NCBI RefSeq assembly: GCF_026241855.1
Contig: NZ_JAPJDC010000001.1
Span: forward strand, 1,674,001 to 1,738,000
Source of the DNA: Curtobacterium flaccumfaciens pv. betae
GTDB taxonomy: Bacteria > Actinomycetota > Actinomycetes > Actinomycetales > Microbacteriaceae
Length of the DNA: 64,000 nucleotides
Reading direction: 5' to 3'
Part shown: positions 15,537 through 26,315 of the stretch, one piece after another
Layout: every line of letters begins with the position of its first letter
How positions within the stretch are numbered: position 1 is the stretch's first letter
The notes under the pieces: model-generated
What the model saw: the letters and a program-made list of their open reading frames with translations, nothing else
Told to the model about the DNA's origin: nothing
The model's database searches: none
Made by a program: the position numbers and the translations under genes

Positions 15537-16427
15537 ATGGAGACGAGCACCGACCACCACCCGGATCGCTGGATCGCGACCGGCAACGAGCGCGACGAGC
15601 ACGAGGAGCACGACGGGCACGCCGGGCACGACGGGCACGACGAGCGCGACGTGCTCGTGTGGGTCGCCGACCGCTCCGCGGCCGCCGAGCGCCACCTCGT
15701 CCCGGTGGCCGCGGTCGGTCGGACGCCGACGGGGCGTCTCGTCGTCGACCTCGACCGGCCCACGGGCACGCCGCTCGTGCCGGCGCTCAACCGGCTCGGC
15801 ACCCCGACCACCGGCGTCGCGGTGACCCTGACGGTCCCGCTCCTGGAGCTCCTGGTGGCGGTGCACGACGGCGCGGTCCTGCTCGGTGCCGCCGGCATCG
15901 ACGACGTGCTGGTGGACGACTCCGGTGCCGTCGTGCTCTGCGACCGCCCGACGAACGCGACGAACCCGACCAACTCACTCAACGAGACGAACCCGATCAG
16001 CCCGACCAACGCGGCGACCCCGACGCACACCGCGCACCCGGGGGATGCGACCCGGACCCTCGTGCTCGCAGCCCGGAGCGTGTGGGACCGCGTCGACCCG
16101 GCCGACCCCGCCCAGGCCCAGGTGCTCGGAGCGCTGCAGGACGCCCTAGACGGTGACGGGCCGAGCGCACGAGCAGCACTCGACGTCGTCCGTGCCGCCG
16201 CCGCGCCCCGCCCGTTCCGGTGGACCCCCGTGCCGAGCGATCTCGTGTTCGCCGAACCGCCGACACCGGACGGGCAGGACGGACTGCTCGATCGCCTGCG
16301 GGACGTGGTCGAGCACGGCGTCCCACTCGGAGCCGGACGACGACTCCCGCTCCGCCGTGTCCTCGTGGGGCTCGTCGTCACCGTCGGGTCGGTGGTCGCC
16401 GCCCTGACCCTGCTCGGCAGCGGGTGA
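15537..16427 (+). CDS. Unrecognised membrane protein, possibly a degenerate kinase-like fold
   Basis: 296 aa from ATG 15537; an in-frame ATG at 15486 is an alternative. The N-terminus is His/Asp-rich with repeated HDGH units. A central part contains LLELLVAVHDGAVLLGAAGIDDVLVDDSG, which resembles the catalytic-loop neighbourhood of protein kinases without the HxD or DFG residues. A Thr/Asn-Pro low-complexity stretch (PTNATNPTNSLNETNP) follows. The protein ends with one membrane helix next to a basic RRLPLRRV segment, giving a type II tail-anchored layout. The kinase resemblance is my inference and weak. Divergent from the DUF4191 gene, convergent with sucB. Confidence 0.6.
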   Translation: METSTDHHPDRWIATGNERDEHEEHDGHAGHDGHDERDVLVWVADRSAAAERHLVPVAAVGRTPTGRLVVDLDRPTGTPLVPALNRLGTPTTGVAVTLTVPLLELLVAVHDGAVLLGAAGIDDVLVDDSGAVVLCDRPTNATNPTNSLNETNPISPTNAATPTHTAHPGDATRTLVLAARSVWDRVDPADPAQAQVLGALQDALDGDGPSARAALDVVRAAAAPRPFRWTPVPSDLVFAEPPTPDGQDGLLDRLRDVVEHGVPLGAGRRLPLRRVLVGLVVTVGSVVAALTLLGSG

Positions 16428-16451
16428 CGCCGAACCCGACCGGGAACGGGA

Positions 16452-16486
16452 ACGGCCCCGGCTCCCACGAGGGGAACCGGGGCCGT
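16452..16486. terminator. Bidirectional terminator between the 15537 gene and sucB
   Basis: 10-bp stem ACGGCCCCGG (16452-16461) with CCGGGGCCGT (16477-16486), located in the 77-bp gap between convergent genes. Confidence 0.7.
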
Positions 16487-16504
16487 CGGCCGTGCTGCTG
16501 GTGA

Positions 16505-18019
16505 TCAGTACCCGAGGTTCGGGGCGAAGTTGCCCTCTTCGAGACGGTTCTTCACCGCGACGAGGTACCGCGAGGCGTCCGCACCGTCGATGATCCGGTG
16601 GTCGTACGACAGCGCCAGGTAGACGAACGAGCGGATGGCGATGGCCTCCTGGCCGTCGACCTTCACGACCGCCGGGCGCTTCGTGACGATGCCGGTGCCG
16701 AGGATCGCCGACTGCGGCAGGAACACCACGGGGGTGTCGAACAGCGCGCCACGCGAACCGGTGTTGGTCAGCGTGAACGTGCCGCCGGCCAGCTCGTCGG
16801 GCTTCAGCTGGTTGTTCCGGGTGCGCTCGGCGAGGTCCGCGATGGACTTCGAGAACTGCGCCAGGTCCAGCGAGGCCGCGTCCTTGATGACCGGGGTCAG
16901 CAGCCCGCGCTCGGTGTCCACCGCGATCGAGACGTTCTCGGTCTCCGGGTAGACGATCTCGTCACCCTCGACCGTGGAGTTGATCTTCGGGTGGGCCTTC
17001 AGCGCCTCGGACGCCGCGAGGGCGAAGAACGGCATGAAGGAGAGCTTCGAGCCGGTCTTCTCGAGGAACTCCGCCTTGTGGGCATCGCGGAACTGCGCCA
17101 CCTTCGTGACGTCGACCTCGACGACGCTCGTGAGCTGTGCGGTCGAGGTCATCGACTGCACGGCACGCTCGGCGACGACCTTGCGCAGGCGGGTCATCTT
17201 CTCGCGGGTTCCGCGCAGTGGCGAGACCTCGGCGACGAACGGGCCGGAAGCGGCGGCGGGTGCTGCTGCAGCCGAGGCGGCCGGGGCCTTCGCGGCGGCG
17301 GCGAGGACGTCCTCCTTGCGGATGCGCCCCCCGACACCGGAGCCCGTGACCGTGGACAGGTCGACGCCCTGCTCGTTCGCGAGCTTGCGCACCAGCGGGG
17401 TGACGTAGCCGGAGGCTGCGCCGTCCTGCGTGGGGTTCGGCACCGCGGCGGCGGCCGTGGCACTCGGCGCGGACGCCGGAGCCGGTGCGGCTGCCGGAGC
17501 GGCCTGGGCCGGCACGGCTGCCGGCGGTGCGGCTGCGGGCGGCGGGACCGGAGCGGCGGCCGGGACCGGCGCTGCTGCGGGCGGGGCGGACGGTGCCTGC
17601 GGGGCGGCAGGCTGCGTCTGACCGGCGGGGGCGGGCTCGGGCTCGGTGGGCTCGGGGGCGGGGGTCTCGGCCTCCTGCTCCGTGCTCGGAGCGGCCTCGG
17701 GCTCCTCGGCGTCGGCAGCGGCGGCGTTCGCGTCGTCGGCGCCGGAGTCGGACGAGTCCGAACCGCCGTCGGACGAGCCGGAGCCGTCACCGATCTTCAC
17801 GAGGGCGGTGCCGACCTCGACGGTCTCGTCCTCCTGCACCAGGATCTCCTCGACGACGCCGGCGATCGGCGACGGGATCTCGGTGTCGACCTTGTCGGTC
17901 GAGACCTCGAGCAGCGGCTCGTCGACCTCGACCCGGTCACCGACGTTCTTCAGCCATCGGGTCACCGTGCCCTCGGTGACGCTCTCGCCGAGCGCCGGGA
18001 GGTTGACGGATTCGCTCAT
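16505..18019 (-). CDS. sucB: Dihydrolipoamide succinyltransferase (2-oxoglutarate dehydrogenase E2)
   Basis: Transfers succinyl groups from the lipoyl arm to CoA in the 2-oxo-acid dehydrogenase complex; 504 aa. One lipoyl domain with the lipoylated Lys43 in [13 protein letters not shown], a long Ala/Pro/Glu linker (about 80-205), an E3-binding domain ([20 protein letters not shown], then [12 protein letters not shown]), and the catalytic domain ending in [16 protein letters not shown] with the active-site His and Asp. Actinobacterial E2 proteins with this layout may serve both pyruvate and 2-oxoglutarate complexes, so the substrate is not certain. Start follows GAGGAG. lpd lies 73 bp upstream on the same strand. 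Confidence 0.93.
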   Translation of the reverse strand: MSESVNLPALGESVTEGTVTRWLKNVGDRVEVDEPLLEVSTDKVDTEIPSPIAGVVEEILVQEDETVEVGTALVKIGDGSGSSDGGSDSSDSGADDANAAAADAEEPEAAPSTEQEAETPAPEPTEPEPAPAGQTQPAAPQAPSAPPAAAPVPAAAPVPPPAAAPPAAVPAQAAPAAAPAPASAPSATAAAAVPNPTQDGAASGYVTPLVRKLANEQGVDLSTVTGSGVGGRIRKEDVLAAAAKAPAASAAAAPAAASGPFVAEVSPLRGTREKMTRLRKVVAERAVQSMTSTAQLTSVVEVDVTKVAQFRDAHKAEFLEKTGSKLSFMPFFALAASEALKAHPKINSTVEGDEIVYPETENVSIAVDTERGLLTPVIKDAASLDLAQFSKSIADLAERTRNNQLKPDELAGGTFTLTNTGSRGALFDTPVVFLPQSAILGTGIVTKRPAVVKVDGQEAIAIRSFVYLALSYDHRIIDGADASRYLVAVKNRLEEGNFAPNLGY

Positions 18020-18092
18020 CGGGTGGACTCCTCTTCGCGGGGGATTGCAGTGGTTGTTGGTGTCATTGTCACAGTGCGGTGACCGGTGCCGG

Positions 18093-19466
18093 TCACAGCG
18101 CGTGCAGCGGCTTGCCCGCGAGGTGCAGGAACGCCTCGCCGAGGGCTTCGTTCTGGGTCGGGTGACCGTGCACCAGGGGAGCGATGTCCTCCGGGTAGGC
18201 CTCCCAGTTCACGGCGAGCTGGGCTTCGCCGATGAGCTCGCCGACGCGGGCACCGATCATGCTGACCCCGACGACGGGGCCGTCCACGACGCGCACGACC
18301 TTGACGGAACCGGAGGTCCCGATGATGTGGCTCTTGCCGTTGCCGGCCAGGTTGTACTCGTACGAGTCGACCTTGTCGGCGCCGTACTGCTCTTCGGCCT
18401 TGGCCTGCGAGAGCCCGACCGACGCGACCTCGGGGTCGGAGTAGGTGATCTTCGGGATGTTCTTGTCCTCGATGACCACCGGGTTGAGGCCGGCGATCTC
18501 CTCGGCGACGAAGATGCCCTGCTGGAAGCCGCGGTGCGCGAGCTGCAGGCCGGGGACGATGTCGCCGACGGCGTAGACGTTCGGGATGTTCGTGGCGAGA
18601 CGCTCGTTCGTGGTGACGAACCCGCGGTCCATCGCCACGCCGACCTCGTCGTAGCCGACGTTCTGCGTGACGGGGCCACGGCCGACGGCGACGAGCAGGA
18701 CGTCACCGTCGAAGGTCTTGCCGTCCTCCAGCGTGACGACGACGCCGTTCTCGTGCTGCTCGACGCCCTGGAACCGGACACCGAGCGAGAACTCGATGCC
18801 GCGCTTGCGGAACGCACGCTCGAGCTGCTTCGACATCGACTCGTCCTCGGCGGGGACCAGGTGCGGCAGGCCCTCGACGATGGTGACCTCGGCGCCGAAG
18901 GACTTCCAGACGCTGGCGAACTCGACGCCGATGACGCCGCCGCCCAGGATGACGACCTTGTTCGGGACGTAGTCCATGCGGAGTGCGGTCTCGGAGGTGA
19001 TCACGCGGCCGCCGATCTCGAGCCCGGGCAGGGACTTCGAGTAGGAGCCGGTCGCGAGCACGATGTTCTTGCCGGTGACGGTCTGGTCGCCGACCTGCAC
19101 GGTGTTCTGCGAGGTCAGACGCCCCCAGCCCTCGACCACGGTGATGCCGCGGGCCTTGATCAGGCCCTGCAGGCCCTTGTACTTGGAGTTGATGACGCCC
19201 TGCTGGTAGTCGATCACCTTGGGCACGTCGACACCGGCGAACTCCGCGATCACGCCGTACTTCTCGGCGTCACGCGTGCCGTCGGCGATCTCGGCGGCGT
19301 GCAGCAGCGCCTTGGTCGGGATGCAGCCGCGGTGCAGGCACGTCCCTCCGAGCTTGTCGCCCTCGATGAGCGCGACGCTCATGCCGAGTTCGGCGGCCCG
19401 GAGCGCAGCGGCGTACCCACCACTCCCGCCACCGAGGACAACGACGTCGTAAGTCTGTTCCGTCAC
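18093..19466 (-). CDS. lpdA: Dihydrolipoyl dehydrogenase (E3)
   Basis: FAD flavoenzyme that reoxidises dihydrolipoamide, passing electrons to NAD+; 457 aa. FAD-binding [14 protein letters not shown], redox disulfide Cys43/Cys48 in [16 protein letters not shown]-binding [15 protein letters not shown], second FAD motif [11 protein letters not shown], and the C-terminal [13 protein letters not shown] with the catalytic His-Glu pair. GTG 19466 is preferred to TTG 19475 because GGGAG sits 8-9 nt upstream of GTG and touches the TTG. It precedes sucB, giving an E3-E2 transcription unit. Confidence 0.95.
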   Translation of the reverse strand: MTEQTYDVVVLGGGSGGYAAALRAAELGMSVALIEGDKLGGTCLHRGCIPTKALLHAAEIADGTRDAEKYGVIAEFAGVDVPKVIDYQQGVINSKYKGLQGLIKARGITVVEGWGRLTSQNTVQVGDQTVTGKNIVLATGSYSKSLPGLEIGGRVITSETALRMDYVPNKVVILGGGVIGVEFASVWKSFGAEVTIVEGLPHLVPAEDESMSKQLERAFRKRGIEFSLGVRFQGVEQHENGVVVTLEDGKTFDGDVLLVAVGRGPVTQNVGYDEVGVAMDRGFVTTNERLATNIPNVYAVGDIVPGLQLAHRGFQQGIFVAEEIAGLNPVVIEDKNIPKITYSDPEVASVGLSQAKAEEQYGADKVDSYEYNLAGNGKSHIIGTSGSVKVVRVVDGPVVGVSMIGARVGELIGEAQLAVNWEAYPEDIAPLVHGHPTQNEALGEAFLHLAGKPLHAL

Positions 19467-19572
19467 CTGGTGCAACTCCCTCGTGCGTGTCGGGCCGATC
19501 GGGCCCTACGTGGACACCGCGGAGGGCGGCGTCCGACGGTCGGACCGCGTGGTTCCGGTCCCGTCCCGTGCA

Positions 19573-19614
19573 GTACCGGTGGGAGGCGCGTCGGTGCGCC
19601 GTTCCCACCGGTAC
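19573..19614 (-). terminator. Terminator-like hairpin between pepA and lpdA
   Basis: 12-bp arms GTACCGGTGGGA / TCCCACCGGTAC (19573-19584, 19603-19614) with an inner GGCGC/GTGCGCC pairing, just 9 bp beyond the pepA stop on the minus strand. It separates pepA from lpdA-sucB. Confidence 0.65.
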
Positions 19615-19622
19615 CAAACCTA

Positions 19623-21113
19623 CTACTCGGACTGGAGGTCTTCTGCGAGAGCGATGAGCGTCCGGACCATCACGCCCGTCGCACCCTTGCCCAACCAGGC
19701 GTACCCGCCGCCCTTGTTCTCCGACGGACCCGCGATGTCGAGGTGCGCCCAGGGGACACCCTCGCCGGCGAAGCGCTCGAGGAACTTGCCCGCGAGCAGC
19801 ATGCCGCCGGCCGGGTTGCCGACCGTGGCGTTGACGATGTCGGCGACGTCGCTGGACAGCCGGGCCTCGAGCTCCTCGGGCAGCGGCATCGGCCAGATCG
19901 GCTCCGAGACGCCCTCGGCGACGGCACGGACCTTCGCGACGAGGTCGTCGCTGCCCATCAGGCCGGTGGTGCGATCACCGAGCGCGACGACCTGGGCGCC
20001 GGTCAGCGTGGCGACGTCGACGAGCGCGTCGGGCTGCTCGAGCGACGCGGCGGCCATCCCGTCGCCCAGCACCAGGCGGCCCTCGGCGTCGGTGTTCGTG
20101 ACCTCGACCGTGGTGCCGTTCTTCAGCGTCAGGACGTCGCCCGGGCGGGTCGCGGTGCCGGAGGGCATGTTCTCGGCGAGGGCGAGCCACGCGGTCACGC
20201 GCACGTCGAGTCCCAGCCGGGCGGCGGCGACGGTCGCCGCGAGCACCGTGGCGGCACCGGTCATGTCGGTCTTCATGCCGAGCATGGACGCCGCGGGCTT
20301 GAGCGAGAGGCCGCCCGAGTCGAAGGTGATGCCCTTGCCCACGAGGGCGAGGTGCTTCGTGGCGGACTCGGGTGCGTACCGGACGACGACCAGTCGCGGG
20401 GGACGGGCCGAACCGCGGCCGACGCCGAGGATGCCGCCGAAGCCCTGCTCCTCGAGCGCCTGCTCGTCGAGGACCTCGACGGTGAGCGGCAGGTCCGAGG
20501 CGAACCCGGTCGCGACGTCGGCGACGTCCTGCGGCCCGAGGTCGCCCGCGGCGGTGTTCACGAGGTCGCGCACGAGCGACGCGGCGTCGGCGACGATCGC
20601 GGGGCGCACGGCGGCGTCGGCTGCGACGTCGGCGGGCGCGACGACCTCGATGCGCTGGTCACCGCGGGCCGGGGCCTTGGTGCCGGTGCCCTTGTGCCGG
20701 GTGAAGGCGTACGCGCCGAGCGCCGCGCCCTCGAGGGCGGCGTCGACGAGCTCGGCCGAGTCGGTGGGCAGGGCGAGCGTGATCGAGTCGACGCGGGGGA
20801 GCTGTCGCACGGCACTGCCGGCGGCCGCGCGGATCGCCGCGGCACCCGTGGCGGAGCCGAGCCCGATCAGCGCGACCGACTTCGCACCGACGCCGGTGGC
20901 GGGCAGGCGGACGAGCTGGTCCTTCGCGCCGGTCACCCCGATCGCGGCGAGGTCGAGGCCGGCGAGGGCGTCGAGCGCGCCCAGGGCGGTGGGAGCGAGC
21001 ACGGCGGTGCTGTCGGCCTCGCCGGACGAGCCCGGGCGGACCCCGACGACGAGCACGTCGGCGGTGGTGGTCTCGGGGGGTGAACTGGTGGTGGAGAGCG
21101 TCGGTCGGACCAT
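19623..21113 (-). CDS. pepA: Leucyl aminopeptidase (M17)
   Basis: Cytosolic dimetal aminopeptidase for peptide turnover; 496 aa. The catalytic C-terminal domain shows LVGKGITFDSGGLSLKP (metal-ligand Lys and Asp), KTDMTGAA, and the family signature NTDAEGRLVLGD with the metal-binding Asp and Glu and the catalytic Arg. The N-terminal macro-like domain is variable, as usual. The ATG at 21113 is preceded by a leaderless -10 hexamer. Divergent from the PAC2 gene. Confidence 0.95.
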   Translation of the reverse strand: MVRPTLSTTSSPPETTTADVLVVGVRPGSSGEADSTAVLAPTALGALDALAGLDLAAIGVTGAKDQLVRLPATGVGAKSVALIGLGSATGAAAIRAAAGSAVRQLPRVDSITLALPTDSAELVDAALEGAALGAYAFTRHKGTGTKAPARGDQRIEVVAPADVAADAAVRPAIVADAASLVRDLVNTAAGDLGPQDVADVATGFASDLPLTVEVLDEQALEEQGFGGILGVGRGSARPPRLVVVRYAPESATKHLALVGKGITFDSGGLSLKPAASMLGMKTDMTGAATVLAATVAAARLGLDVRVTAWLALAENMPSGTATRPGDVLTLKNGTTVEVTNTDAEGRLVLGDGMAAASLEQPDALVDVATLTGAQVVALGDRTTGLMGSDDLVAKVRAVAEGVSEPIWPMPLPEELEARLSSDVADIVNATVGNPAGGMLLAGKFLERFAGEGVPWAHLDIAGPSENKGGGYAWLGKGATGVMVRTLIALAEDLQSE

Positions 21114-21125
21114 GCTCCAACCCTA
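21114..21125 (-). promoter_or_regulatory. Leaderless-type -10 box for pepA
   Basis: Minus-strand TAGGGT (21125-21120), 6 nt, ATG 21113. Confidence 0.65.
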
Positions 21126-21185
21126 CCGAGGGCCTGTTCGCTGTCGGCGTGGTCGTCGCGCACCGGGGACGTCGGAGGCCCCGCC

Positions 21186-21198
21186 TAGCATGGGGACG
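21186..21198 (+). promoter_or_regulatory. Leaderless-type -10 box for the PAC2 gene
   Basis: TAGCAT (21186-21191), 7 nt, GTG 21199. An ATG at 21190 overlaps the hexamer and is in frame, but the hexamer argues for the GTG as the real start. Confidence 0.6.
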
Positions 21199-22119
21199 GT
21201 GAACCACCCCGAGGAGCTCTACACGTTCGACGCGGACGCCCCGACCGTGCCAGCAGGGTTGCACCTGATCGCCGGGCTGACCGGTTTCGCCGATGCCGGA
21301 TCGGCCGTCGCGCAGGTGACGAACTCGATCCTCGAGGACCTCGACACCGAGCTCGTCGCCGAGTTCGACCCGGACGTGCTGCTCGACTGGCGGGCCCGTC
21401 GCCCGGTCATCACCTTCGAGCACGACCACATCAGCGCCGTCGAGCCGCCCCGTCTGGCCCTGCACCTGGTGCGCGACGAGATCGGCCAGCCGTTCCTGTT
21501 CCTGTCGGGCTACGAGCCGGACTTCCAGTGGAACCGCTTCGTCCGGGCCGTCACCGGGCTCGCCGCCGACCTGCAGGTGGCCGACACCACGTGGGTGCAG
21601 TCCATCCCGATGCCGGTCCCGCACACCCGTCCGATCAGCCTCACCGTCTCCGGCACCCGGGCCGACCTCGTCGAGCAGATGAGCGTCTGGAAGCCCGAGA
21701 CCCAGGCGCCGGCGAACGTCCTGCACCTGGTCGAGCACCGCCTCGCCGAGACGGGCGCGCAGGTCACGGGGCTCGTGCTGCTCGTGCCCCACTACCTGTC
21801 CGACACCGAGTTCCCCGACGCCGCCGTCGCCGCGCTGTCCGGCATCGCGGCCGCGACCGGGCTCATCTTCCCGACCGACGCCCTGCGCGAGTCCGGTCGC
21901 GAGTTCCTGACCCGCGTCGAGGAGCAGGTGGCCGGCAACCCCGAGCTGCAGCGCCTGGTCTCCGTGCTCGAGGAGCGGCACGACACGTACATGGAGGGCA
22001 ACCCCGTTGCATCGCCGCTGACCGGCGTCGACGGCGAGGTGCCGACCGCGGACGCGATCGCGGCCGAGCTCGAGCGCTTCCTGGCCGACCGGCGCACCCA
22101 GGGCGACGCGACCGACTGA
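21199..22119 (+). CDS. PAC2 family protein (proteasome assembly chaperone-like)
   Basis: 306 aa from GTG 21199. It opens with LHLIAGLTGFADAGSAV, the PAC2 family nucleotide-free Rossmann-like start, then LLDWRARRPVITFEHDHI, LFLSGYEPDFQWNRF, GLLVLLVPHYL-type strands and a helical C-terminus (LERFLADRR). These proteins share the fold of eukaryotic proteasome-assembly chaperones and are conserved in actinobacteria, including lineages with no proteasome. The role here is unknown. No proteasome genes are in the window. Confidence 0.85.
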   Translation: MNHPEELYTFDADAPTVPAGLHLIAGLTGFADAGSAVAQVTNSILEDLDTELVAEFDPDVLLDWRARRPVITFEHDHISAVEPPRLALHLVRDEIGQPFLFLSGYEPDFQWNRFVRAVTGLAADLQVADTTWVQSIPMPVPHTRPISLTVSGTRADLVEQMSVWKPETQAPANVLHLVEHRLAETGAQVTGLVLLVPHYLSDTEFPDAAVAALSGIAAATGLIFPTDALRESGREFLTRVEEQVAGNPELQRLVSVLEERHDTYMEGNPVASPLTGVDGEVPTADAIAAELERFLADRRTQGDATD

Positions 22120-22146
22120 CCGTCGCGGGATCCGGGCGTCCCGACA

Positions 22147-22196
22147 GGACGGCCTGGAGGCCCGTGGCGGCCCCGCACCGCGCCTCCAGGCCGTCC
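22147..22196. repeat. Family A palindrome (PAC2 / MFS gap)
   Basis: Arms GGACGGCCTGGAGG (22147-22160) and CCTCCAGGCCGTCC (22183-22196) with a C/G-rich centre containing CCCGTGGCGG. Confidence 0.8.
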
Positions 22197-22264
22197 TCCG
22201 GTCGCCCGCACGACGTGACGCACCTCGACGACGCTCGTCGCGTATCGACGCGGGGACGCGTCGG

Positions 22265-22276
22265 TAGCCTGGTCCG
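22265..22276 (+). promoter_or_regulatory. Leaderless-type -10 box for the MFS gene
   Basis: TAGCCT (22265-22270), 6 nt, GTG 22277. Confidence 0.65.
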
Positions 22277-23596
22277 GTGAACTCCCGTCGTGCCTTCCTG
22301 ATCTGGGGTGTCGCGGTCCTCGCGTACGTCCTCGCCGTGGTGCAGCGGTCCTCGCTCGGGGTCTCCGGGGTCGATGCGCAGGACCGGTTCGCCGTTTCCG
22401 CCGCCGTCCTGTCGACCCTCGCCGTCGTGCAGATCGCCGTCTACGCGGGGCTGCAGATCCCGGTGGGGATCGCCCTCGACCGCGTCGGCCCCCGCCGACT
22501 GGTGCTCCTCGGCGCCGCGCTGCTGGTCGTCGGACAGGCGATCGTCGCGGTGTCCCCGTCGATCGGACCGGCCATCGCGGGGCGGGTGCTCGTCGGCGCC
22601 GGTGACGCGATGACCTTCATCTCGGTGATCCGCCTGGTGCCGATGTGGTTCAGCGGCCGGATCCTGCCGCAGATCTCGCAGTGGACCGGCAACCTCGGGC
22701 AGATCGGCCAGATCCTGTCGGCGTTCCCGTTCGCGGTGCTCCTGCACACGGTGGGCTGGACCCCGGCGTTCGGCGTCGCGGCCGCGGCCAGTGCCGTCGG
22801 TCTCGTGCTCGCCGCGGTCTTCGTGCGGAACGGTCCCGTGCCGGTGCGGACGGACACGATCCCGCTGCCGCACTCGTGGGGTGCCGCGTTCAGCACGTTC
22901 GGGCACGCGCTCCGCCGCCCGGGCACGCAGCTCGGGTTCTGGTCGCACTACGTCACGCAGTCGTCGGGCACGGTGTTCTCGCTGCTGTGGGGTGTCCCGA
23001 TGCTCAGGGGGCTCGGGTACTCCCCGGGTGAGGCGGCGGGGTTCCTCACGATCATCGTGGTCGTCGGGTTCGTCGCCGGCCCGGTGCTCGGCGTGCTCTG
23101 CGCGCGGTTCCCGATGCGCCGGTCCAACCTGGTGCTCGGCGTGGTCGTCCTGCTCGCGGTGCTCTGGACGGCGATCCTGCTCTGGCCCGGGCACCCGCCG
23201 ACGTGGTTGCTCGTGCTGCTCGTCGTCGCGATGGGGATCGGTGGGCCCGGTTCCCTGATCGGCTTCGACTTCGCCCGGACCTTCAACCCGGTCGGCTCGC
23301 TCGGCTCGGCGAACGGCGTGGTGAACGTCGGCGGGTTCCTGGCGGCCTTCGTGATGATGTACCTGATCGGTGTCGTCCTCGACGCGGCGGCACGGGCGAC
23401 CGGCACCACGGTGTTCGCCTGGGAGAACTTCCGGATCGCCCTCACGGTGCAGTACGTCGTGGTCGGTTTCGGCGTCGGGATGCTCCTGCACGCCCGCCGT
23501 CGGACCCGCCGCGTGCTGCACTCGGAAGAGGGAATACGCGTCGGGCCACTCTGGGTTGCACTCGTTGCACGCCTGCGGAAGCGGCACGTGCAATAA
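22277..23596 (+). CDS. Major facilitator superfamily transporter
   Basis: 439 aa with about 12 hydrophobic segments. The first half has the loop 2-3 signature [17 protein letters not shown] (G-x-x-x-D-R-x-G-x-R-R). The N-terminus starts almost directly with helix 1 ([20 protein letters not shown]) and is followed by RSSLGVSG, as in the NNP-like and sugar-phosphate/organic acid MFS groups. The C-terminus is basic ([14 protein letters not shown]). Substrate cannot be assigned. It precedes the sigma factor gene by 193 bp, an arrangement seen in related actinobacteria. Confidence 0.88.
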   Translation: MNSRRAFLIWGVAVLAYVLAVVQRSSLGVSGVDAQDRFAVSAAVLSTLAVVQIAVYAGLQIPVGIALDRVGPRRLVLLGAALLVVGQAIVAVSPSIGPAIAGRVLVGAGDAMTFISVIRLVPMWFSGRILPQISQWTGNLGQIGQILSAFPFAVLLHTVGWTPAFGVAAAASAVGLVLAAVFVRNGPVPVRTDTIPLPHSWGAAFSTFGHALRRPGTQLGFWSHYVTQSSGTVFSLLWGVPMLRGLGYSPGEAAGFLTIIVVVGFVAGPVLGVLCARFPMRRSNLVLGVVVLLAVLWTAILLWPGHPPTWLLVLLVVAMGIGGPGSLIGFDFARTFNPVGSLGSANGVVNVGGFLAAFVMMYLIGVVLDAAARATGTTVFAWENFRIALTVQYVVVGFGVGMLLHARRRTRRVLHSEEGIRVGPLWVALVARLRKRHVQ

Positions 23597-23789
23597 TGAT
23601 TACGGACCCGTTCGGGACCCCTGTCTGTCGGAGCACTTCGGTGCGCCGGTGAACTCGGGGGACTTGACATGGGTCCTAGTGCTGCCCGGAACGGTAGGAC
23701 TCGTACGACGCGGGGGACTGCGGCGCGGGACCTGGGCGGCGAGGGAGGCCACGACCCCACGAACGTGGCACGACGAGAGAGGTGATCGC
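23597..23789 (+). promoter_or_regulatory. Leader/promoter region of the primary sigma factor gene
   Basis: 193 bp without a gene. It contains an A/T-rich AATAATGATTA just at the end of the upstream gene (about 23593-23603), the best -10-like patch in the area. A TTGACA lies at about 23663. TAGGAC at 23695 lies 25-26 bp after that TTGACA, too far for a standard spacer. The ribosome-binding site GAGAGGTGATCGC precedes ATG 23790, so the mRNA has a genuine leader, in contrast to the leaderless genes around it. Confidence 0.35.
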
Positions 23790-25049
<1,260 letters not shown>

Positions 25050-25055
25050 GCCGGC

Positions 25056-26315
25056 ATGCGCTTCTTCATCCCGATCCTGATCGGGCGGATCCTCCGTGCC
25101 CTCGCCCGTGCGAGGGGCGGCGGGTCCGCCTACCCCGGGTACATCGTCCTGAAGCTCGTGCCGGACTTCCTGCAGCACGTGACGAAGCAGTTCCCGAACG
25201 GCGTCGTCTTCGTGCTCGGCTCGAACGGCAAGTCGACGACGACGCACATGATCTCCGACATCGTCCGGGCGCACGGGCTGCGGGTCTTCACGAACCCGTC
25301 CGGCGCGAACCTGCCGCAGGGCATCGCATCGGCCCTGCTGTCCGAGGTCTCACTGACCGGCCGGCTCAAGGCGGACATCGGCATCCTCGAGGTCGACGAG
25401 GCCTTCGCGGTCGAGCTCGCCGGCATCCTGTCGCCCTCGACGGTGACGATGCTCAACGTGCAGGTCGACCAGCTGTACCGGTTCTTCGAGACCGAGCGGG
25501 TGGCGACGATGATGCTCGACACCGCCGCGCTGTCGACGGCGAACGTCATCACGAACCACGACGACCAGTTCCTCGACGGCTACTCCGGCACCCCCGGGCA
25601 GCGCGTCCTGCGGTTCGGTGCGAGCGACGAGGTCATCGCCGCGGCACCGAACGGTCTGCAGAACGCCGATTCGTTCGACGCCGGTGACCGTGCTCAGCAC
25701 ACCGCCGACGCCGAGGTCGTGGCCCAGACGGGCGACGGCGCGACGATCCGCTTCGACGGTGTCGAGATCCCGGTCCGCCTGCCCGCCCGCGGCCTGCACT
25801 ACGCGGTCGACGCCGCTGCGGCCACCGCGACGGCCAGTGCGGCCCTCGGCGCGCAGTTCCGTGCCGACGCCGTGACCAAGGCCTTCGGCACGATGAAGCC
25901 CGCGTACGGCCGCGGAGAGCGTCTGCCGATCGCGGGCGAGTCCGCCGAGTTCACGATGTTCAAGAACGCCGCGAGCCTGCAGCTCAACCTCGACGCCCTA
26001 CCGGACCAGCCCGAACAGGTCCTCATGGCGATCGACGAGGGCACGCCCGACATCTCCTGGATCTACGACATCGACTTCTCGAAGCTCGACCACGTGGACG
26101 TCGTCTCCGGTGACAAGGCGTGGCAGATCGCGATCGCGCTCGAGCACGCCGGTGTCCGCATCGGCTGGGTCGAGCCCGACGTCGAAGCAGCCATCAAGCA
26201 CATGGAGCAGCTCGGCTCGACGACCCGCGGGACGAAGAACTTCATCGTCAACTACGAGATCATGATGATCGCCCGCAAGGCCCTGGGCCACCCGGACATG
26301 GAGAAGACCGCATGA
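25056..26315 (+). CDS. murT: MurT-like Mur ligase (divergent, no zinc ribbon)
   Basis: Mur ligase family protein of the lipid II isoglutaminyl synthase type; 419 aa. ATP-binding GSNGKSTTT (55-63), PSGANLPQGIASALL, ILEVDEAFA, a TMLNVQVDQLYRF segment, GLHYAVDAAAATATAS, and the C-terminal DUF1727-like part DISWIYDIDFSKLDHVDVVSGDKAW. Characterised MurT proteins insert a four-cysteine zinc ribbon in the central domain; this sequence contains no cysteine at all. The usual NLFRDQLDRYGE is NVQVDQLYRFFE, and the KNPAGxNE motif is KNAASLQL. It overlaps the gatD-like gene by 4 bp (ATGA). Function is therefore MurT-like, with the substrate open. Confidence 0.85.
   Translation: MRFFIPILIGRILRALARARGGGSAYPGYIVLKLVPDFLQHVTKQFPNGVVFVLGSNGKSTTTHMISDIVRAHGLRVFTNPSGANLPQGIASALLSEVSLTGRLKADIGILEVDEAFAVELAGILSPSTVTMLNVQVDQLYRFFETERVATMMLDTAALSTANVITNHDDQFLDGYSGTPGQRVLRFGASDEVIAAAPNGLQNADSFDAGDRAQHTADAEVVAQTGDGATIRFDGVEIPVRLPARGLHYAVDAAAATATASAALGAQFRADAVTKAFGTMKPAYGRGERLPIAGESAEFTMFKNAASLQLNLDALPDQPEQVLMAIDEGTPDISWIYDIDFSKLDHVDVVSGDKAWQIAIALEHAGVRIGWVEPDVEAAIKHMEQLGSTTRGTKNFIVNYEIMMIARKALGHPDMEKTA

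Noticed and set aside
17646..21083. An 1145-codon plus-strand open frame opposite sucB, lpdA and pepA
   Set aside because: Same explanation; it spans three well-supported minus-strand genes and their gaps.
21190..21192. ATG at 21190 as the PAC2 start
   Set aside because: It lies inside the TAGCAT -10 hexamer; GTG 21199 has the leaderless spacing seen elsewhere.
23663..23700. TTGACA with TAGGAC as the sigA promoter
   Set aside because: The spacer is about 25 bp, well outside the 16-19 bp range.
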